From: Oscillospiraceae bacterium
Lineage (GTDB): Bacteria; Bacillota; Clostridia; Oscillospirales; Ruminococcaceae
DNA: 17,640 bases
Assembly: GCA_020024475.1 (NCBI GenBank)
Contig: JAHHTS010000045.1
Location: 1-17,640, forward strand
Direction of reading: 5' to 3'
Shown here: one piece after another, positions 16,181-17,640 of the stretch
Numbering within the stretch: position 1 is the first letter of the stretch
Layout: every line of letters starts with the position of its first letter
Translations under genes and position numbers: made by a program
Notes under the pieces: generated by a model
Told to the model about the DNA's origin: nothing
What the model saw: only the letters and a program-made list of their open reading frames with translations
The model's database searches: none

Positions 16181-16209
16181 ATTATACAACTGCCAATAAT
16201 TAAAATCAA
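16181..16209 (-). promoter_or_regulatory. Promoter of the M20 peptidase gene
   Basis: On the minus strand TTGATT (16209-16204), 17 bases, and a perfect TATAAT (16186-16181). It lies about 30 bases before the chosen ATG. Confidence 0.7.
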
Positions 16210-16261
16210 ACTTTCACACATGACAAAATAGACAAATATGAGGTGTAAAATTATACTTATA

Positions 16262-16291
16262 TTGGTTAAATATATATGTACTTTGTATAAT
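16262..16291 (+). promoter_or_regulatory. Promoter of the MFS transporter gene
   Basis: TTGGTT (16262-16267), 18 bases, and a perfect TATAAT (16286-16291). Transcription would begin near 16298, which rules out the upstream GTG at 16296 as start codon and supports the ATG at 16344. It is divergent from the peptidase promoter, with 52 bases between the two -35 boxes. No clear operator was found there. Confidence 0.6.
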
Positions 16292-16343
16292 TAATGTGCT
16301 AGAATTATTTATCAAAGCAAAAATATATTTATTGGAGTTTGAA

Positions 16344-17594
16344 ATGAAAAATAAAGAAAAATATGGTTTACATTATGGATGGGTAATTGTTTTTGTTGGA
16401 TTTTTACTTATGTGGTTTGTTACATGCGTGTTTTCAAGTTGCTCTGGTATGATGGTTAAACCTGTAAGTGAGGATATGGGGATAACGCGAAGTCAGTTCA
16501 GCCTGGCAGCTACATTTTTCTCAGTGGCAGGTATGATAGTATCCATATTTGTAGGAAAAATGTATAGGAAATTTACAGTAAAGAAAACAATGCTAGCTGG
16601 TGCAATTATTTTCGCACTTTGTAATGCAGGGTTTGGCATCTCTCCTAATATATATGTATATTATATATTTGCATTCATAGCAGGTTTCGCTGCAATGAGT
16701 TCAACAATGACTGCTATATCAACACTATTAAGCAGATGGTTTAACGAAAAGAGAGGTTTAGCTCTTGCTCTTGCTTCTACTGGTAGCGGAATAGGCGGAG
16801 TTATAATGAATCCATTTATAGGAAAATTAGTTACAACAATTGGTTGGAGAAAAACTTATTTTGTTGTTGCAGTTATAATAGCTGTTGTTCTTATACCTGC
16901 TATACTATTGCTTATAAAAGATTTTCCATCAGATAAGGGCGTAGAGCCTTATGGTGAAAAAATTAATGGAAGTTTTGAAAAAGAGGAAGAAAGTGGGATG
17001 TATGCTTTCGAAGCAAGAAAAACACCTATGTTTTGGCTTTTTGTACCTGTATGTATGATAGTAAGTATTTCTTGCAATTGTATTATGCATCATACCGTTG
17101 CCTACGCAACTGATATTGGTTATGATTATACATTTGCAGCGGGCATAGCATCTGTATTGACAGCAGGATTAGCAATAGGAAAAATAATTATGGGACAATT
17201 ATTTGACTCTATGGGTAGCAGAAAAGCTGGTACAATATCTCTTAGCATATATGTATTGTGTTTAGTACTTTATCTCTTTGCCGATAATACAGCCATACTT
17301 TATGTTTCAACTGCTATTTTTGGATTTGGTGGCTCATTTGCAACTATTGCATTTTCTGTGATAGTTCAGGATATATTTGGAAAAAAAGATTATGCTACAA
17401 TTTTTGGGAATATTACTGTATTTAGTTCTTTGGGAGGCGCAATTGGAAGTCCAGCAATAGCTGCAGTATATGATACATTGGGTACATATAAGCCTGCTTG
17501 GGCGTGTCTTGCTATTTTGATGTTTGTTGCATTAATATTTTTAAATATTGTATTTATAAGTAAGGAAAAATATGAGAAAAATTATGCTGTATAA
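16344..17594 (+). CDS. MFS transporter, possibly OFA/monocarboxylate type
   Basis: This 416-residue major facilitator protein has about 12 hydrophobic helices in two sets of six. A charged cytoplasmic loop separates them (KDFPSDKGVEPYGEKINGS and EKEEESG, about residues 190-220). The loop between helices 2 and 3 (GKMYRKFTVKK) occupies the place of the MFS signature. The opening HYGWVIVFVGFLLMW and the STGSGIGGVIMNPFIGKLV stretch resemble oxalate/formate and monocarboxylate carriers, but substrate is not certain. GGAG 6 bases before the ATG fixes the start, and the longer frame from GTG 16296 would begin upstream of the predicted transcript. The neighbouring divergent M20 hydrolase suggests import of a compound that is then cleaved. 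No terminator lies within the last 46 bases of the window. Confidence 0.85.
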   Translation: MKNKEKYGLHYGWVIVFVGFLLMWFVTCVFSSCSGMMVKPVSEDMGITRSQFSLAATFFSVAGMIVSIFVGKMYRKFTVKKTMLAGAIIFALCNAGFGISPNIYVYYIFAFIAGFAAMSSTMTAISTLLSRWFNEKRGLALALASTGSGIGGVIMNPFIGKLVTTIGWRKTYFVVAVIIAVVLIPAILLLIKDFPSDKGVEPYGEKINGSFEKEEESGMYAFEARKTPMFWLFVPVCMIVSISCNCIMHHTVAYATDIGYDYTFAAGIASVLTAGLAIGKIIMGQLFDSMGSRKAGTISLSIYVLCLVLYLFADNTAILYVSTAIFGFGGSFATIAFSVIVQDIFGKKDYATIFGNITVFSSLGGAIGSPAIAAVYDTLGTYKPAWACLAILMFVALIFLNIVFISKEKYEKNYAV

Positions 17595-17640
17595 AGTGAT
17601 TAACTGTAAGTAAAAAATTTTTACTGTTTATGGTGTAAAG

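Noticed and set aside
16296..16343. Upstream GTG start for the MFS protein
   Set aside because: It lies at or before the predicted transcription start, and GGAG precedes the ATG at 16344.
17609..17625. Palindrome AGTAAAAAATTTTTACT after the MFS gene as a terminator
   Set aside because: It has no GC-rich stem and no loop, so it would not form a stable hairpin. The real terminator may be outside the window.
1..17640. CRISPR arrays, tRNA, rRNA, insertion sequences, prophage or attachment sites
   Set aside because: I found no regular spaced repeats, no cloverleaf or rRNA-like sequence, and no transposase or integrase reading frame.

Overview
The window reads as a chromosomal segment of an AT-rich, anaerobic Gram-positive bacterium of the class Clostridia. 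The support is low GC, strong AGGAGG-type ribosome binding sites, consensus sigma-A promoters with 17-bp spacers, an oxygen-sensitive class III ribonucleotide reductase, and a clostridial two-gene pair (NifU-like scaffold plus GGGtGRT protein). I cannot name the genus. I see no tRNA, rRNA, CRISPR array, insertion sequence or phage gene.

Layout. (1) Positions 182-2935, minus: secA, the essential preprotein translocase ATPase, with its own promoter and a bidirectional terminator at 92-126. (2) 3235-4938, plus: a two-gene operon from a near-consensus promoter, encoding a NifU-like Fe-S scaffold-type protein and a GGGtGRT-family protein of unknown function. (3) 4939-5567: a mostly non-coding stretch. 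It holds the relic of a small membrane protein gene (DUF5808-like) broken by two TGA codons, its own terminator, and a bidirectional terminator. (4) 5568-10446, minus: a three-gene transport operon, in transcription order a DUF308/HdeD-like membrane protein, an MMPL/RND-type transporter, and a secreted xxxLxxG heptad-repeat protein. A separately terminated TetR-family regulator gene (10690-11250) lies upstream in the same orientation and probably controls it. (5) 11465-14726, plus: the anaerobic ribonucleotide reductase system, with the radical-SAM activase NrdG (GTG start) followed by NrdD carrying a C-terminal glutaredoxin-like domain. (6) 14903-16150, minus, an M20 metallopeptidase, divergent from an MFS transporter at 16344-17594, plus.

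How the genes work together. SecA and the xxxLxxG protein with its signal peptide are linked only through general secretion. The TetR, DUF308, MMPL and xxxLxxG genes look like one regulated envelope or export cassette. NrdG installs the glycyl radical on NrdD, and the fused redoxin domain probably supplies electrons for deoxyribonucleotide synthesis; weak tandem NrdR-like boxes lie over the nrdD promoter. The M20 hydrolase and the MFS carrier may form an uptake-and-cleavage pair.

Several start codons were moved from the longest open frame to the ATG with a good ribosome binding site: DUF308 gene, tetR, nrdD, M20 peptidase and MFS gene. The most novel items are the NifU-like/GGGtGRT pair, the NrdD-glutaredoxin fusion, the double TGA relic, and the internal 12- and 17-residue repeats in the xxxLxxG protein. 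I found no clear evidence of a completely unknown defence or mobile system.
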